This document shows, in pieces, positions 5,763 through 7,021 of a DNA stretch of 7,021 bases. The first letter of the stretch is position 1, and each line of letters begins with the position of its first letter. Below the pieces are notes generated by a model, which saw only the letters and a list, made by a program, of their open reading frames with translations, had not been told where the DNA came from and searched no databases. The stretch comes from an uncultured Atopobiaceae bacterium (GTDB lineage: Bacteria > Actinomycetota > Coriobacteriia > Coriobacteriales > Atopobiaceae): the NCBI GenBank assembly GCA_947626465.1, contig CANQSI010000046.1, forward strand, positions 1-7,021, read 5' to 3'. A program made the translations under genes and the position numbers.

Positions 5763-7021
5763 ATGACCGAGACGTTCTTCTCCCTGGCCATCATCTGCGC
5801 CATCACGTTCCTCGCGCCGCTCGTGTGCTCGCTCATCCCCGGGGGCTGGGTACAGTCCTCGGCCGTCATCCTCCTTCTCGGCGCCATCTTCGGCCCGCAC
5901 ATGCTGGACCTCATCCATCCCTCGGCGCCCGGCCTGCAGTTCCTCCAGCAGCTCGGCCTCGCCTTCCTCTTCTTGATGGGCGGCTACGAGCTCAGGCCCT
6001 CGGAGGTCATGGGGAGGACGGGGCGCCACGCGGCGGTCTCCTGGCTCTTCTCGTTCGCAGTCGCCCTCGCCGTGCTCGCGCTTCTGGCCGTGCTTGGTCC
6101 GCTTCCCGAGGACCTCTCCGTGAACGGGTGGATCGCCCTTGCCATCGCGCTCACCTCGACGAGCTACGGCAAGGTGGCGTCGGTCTTGAAGGAGCGCAAC
6201 GCGCGCGAGAGCAAGTTCGGCAAGATCGTCGTCTCCTACGGCGCGACGGGCGAGCTCCTGCCCATCGTGGCCATCGCCATCCTGCTCGCCGACGAGAACC
6301 CGCTCACGGAGATCGTCATCATCGTCATCTTTTGCCTCGCCGCGCTCGCGATCTCGCGCATCGCCGCCCACGAGCGCGAGCAGTCCACGCTCCTCGATCG
6401 TACGCTGCGTCGGAGCTCGAACGCGCCGCAGCTCCTCCTCCAGCTCACGATCTTCATCCTCGTGGCGCTCGTGTGCGTGGGACTCTTCCTCGGCGCCGAC
6501 ATGATCGTCGCGGGCTTTGCCGCGGGCTTCGTCTTGAGGAAGCTCGTGGATGACGACCAAAACGAGACCGGCTACGCCGACGAGGCGAGCGCGCAGGTGG
6601 TGGCGCGGCTCCGCGGCATCGCAAACGGCTTCTTCATTCCCATCGTCTTCGTGATCACCGGGACGAACATCGACATCATGGCCGGCCTCCGCGACCCGCT
6701 CGTGGTGGTCGGCGCGATCGGGCTCCTCCTGCTCGTGCGCGGCGTGCCCGTGGACCTCGCGCTCAAGGTGTTCCCCGAGACGCGCTCCATGAACAACGTG
6801 GAGCAGCTCTCCGTGGCGGCGTATTCATGCATGGTCATGGGCACGGTCGTGGCCATGACGAGCGTCGCCGTGCAGTCGGGCGACATGGGCTCGGGCATCG
6901 CCGGCACGCTCGTCTTCGCAGCGGCCCTCACCTCGATCTTCGGCCCGCTCGTCACGCGCGTGCTCGCACGCCACGGTGGCGGCCCCTTGGAGCCGGTGGA
7001 TGCGGGCTTGCCCGACAGCGA
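5763..7021 (+). CDS. CPA2-like cation:proton antiporter (Na+/H+ exchanger superfamily), 3' end outside window
   Basis: The frame is open from ATG 5763 to the window edge (419 full codons, no stop), so the gene is truncated at its 3' end by the window. The protein is very hydrophobic, with about 12 membrane-spanning segments between residues 5 and 400, as expected for PF00999-type exchangers that swap monovalent cations for protons across the cytoplasmic membrane. Family-like signatures are LGAIFGPHML (39-49), LGLAFLFLMGGYELRP (64-79), the unwound-helix region ALTSTSYGKVASVLKE (129-144) and GFFIPIVFVITGTNIDI (289-305). The ion-site motif, normally DD or ND in CPA2/CPA1, appears as YGATGELLPIV, with Glu164 as the only acidic residue. 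Residues after about 402 are hydrophilic and may start a cytoplasmic tail. Upstream is a weak ribosome binding site, GGGGGTG, about 5 nt before the ATG. The gene is divergent from yebC and shows no functional link with the minus-strand genes. Transported ion unknown. Confidence 0.82.
   Translation, partial: MTETFFSLAIICAITFLAPLVCSLIPGGWVQSSAVILLLGAIFGPHMLDLIHPSAPGLQFLQQLGLAFLFLMGGYELRPSEVMGRTGRHAAVSWLFSFAVALAVLALLAVLGPLPEDLSVNGWIALAIALTSTSYGKVASVLKERNARESKFGKIVVSYGATGELLPIVAIAILLADENPLTEIVIIVIFCLAALAISRIAAHEREQSTLLDRTLRRSSNAPQLLLQLTIFILVALVCVGLFLGADMIVAGFAAGFVLRKLVDDDQNETGYADEASAQVVARLRGIANGFFIPIVFVITGTNIDIMAGLRDPLVVVGAIGLLLLVRGVPVDLALKVFPETRSMNNVEQLSVAAYSCMVMGTVVAMTSVAVQSGDMGSGIAGTLVFAAALTSIFGPLVTRVLARHGGGPLEPVDAGLPDS

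Noticed and set aside
4153..5766. Very long plus-strand reading frame (537 codons) opposite amaP and yebC
   Set aside because: It is antisense to two confidently identified genes, its product is a His/Leu/Val/Asp-rich shadow typical of GC-rich DNA, and it has no recognisable domain or proper start site.
6312..6329. Perfect 9-bp tandem duplication (ATCGTCATC twice) in the antiporter gene
   Set aside because: It encodes an Ile/Val run in a membrane helix, and codon bias alone explains it. No sign of a phase-variable tract.
5688..6560. 290-codon minus-strand frame opposite the antiporter gene
   Set aside because: The product is a charged Glu/Arg/Asp/His string with no domain, as expected opposite a membrane-protein gene rich in GTC/ATC/CTC codons. 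The plus-strand frame encodes a coherent transporter.

Overview
This 7 kb window is strongly GC-rich and almost fully coding. It looks like chromosome of a Gram-positive actinobacterium. I infer Coriobacteriia (the Olsenella/Atopobium/Collinsella type) because MurT-GatD, an AmaP-DUF2273-Asp23 cluster and a Firmicutes-like class II aldolase occur together in a high-GC genome. That assignment was not tested against any database.

Layout. Six intact genes and one interrupted gene lie on the minus strand, and one gene truncated by the window edge lies on the plus strand. In minus-strand reading order, yebC (5595-4834) is followed by amaP (4791-4054), a DUF2273-type membrane protein (4045-3638), asp23 (3598-3134), murT (3130-1760) and gatD (1763-1017). 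Gaps run from a 4-nt overlap to 42 nt, so these six are probably one transcription unit starting from an extended -10 promoter near 5630-5638. After a 143-nt gap comes fba, class II fructose-bisphosphate aldolase (873-1), which has its own likely promoter and ribosome binding site. On the plus strand, divergent from yebC, a CPA2-like cation:proton antiporter starts at 5763 and runs off the right edge.

How the genes fit together. AmaP and the DUF2273 protein are small two-helix membrane proteins expected to anchor the soluble Asp23 protein at the membrane, a module linked to envelope stress. MurT and GatD form the enzyme that amidates D-Glu of lipid II to D-isoglutamine. The layout therefore joins an envelope-stress scaffold to a peptidoglycan-modifying enzyme, with the translation factor YebC at the front.

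Main anomaly. Codon 54 of fba is an in-frame amber (TAG, 714-712) in an otherwise perfectly conserved 290-codon gene. All five minus-strand genes whose stop does not overlap the next gene end in TAG, so TAG is a working terminator here and genome-wide recoding is unlikely. A recent nonsense mutation or a consensus error is the simplest explanation. I found no mobile element, CRISPR array, tRNA or rRNA, and no clearly new biological system. The most interesting leads are the amber codon, the Asp23/MurT-GatD linkage, and the apparent Asp23-like fold of the AmaP soluble domain.
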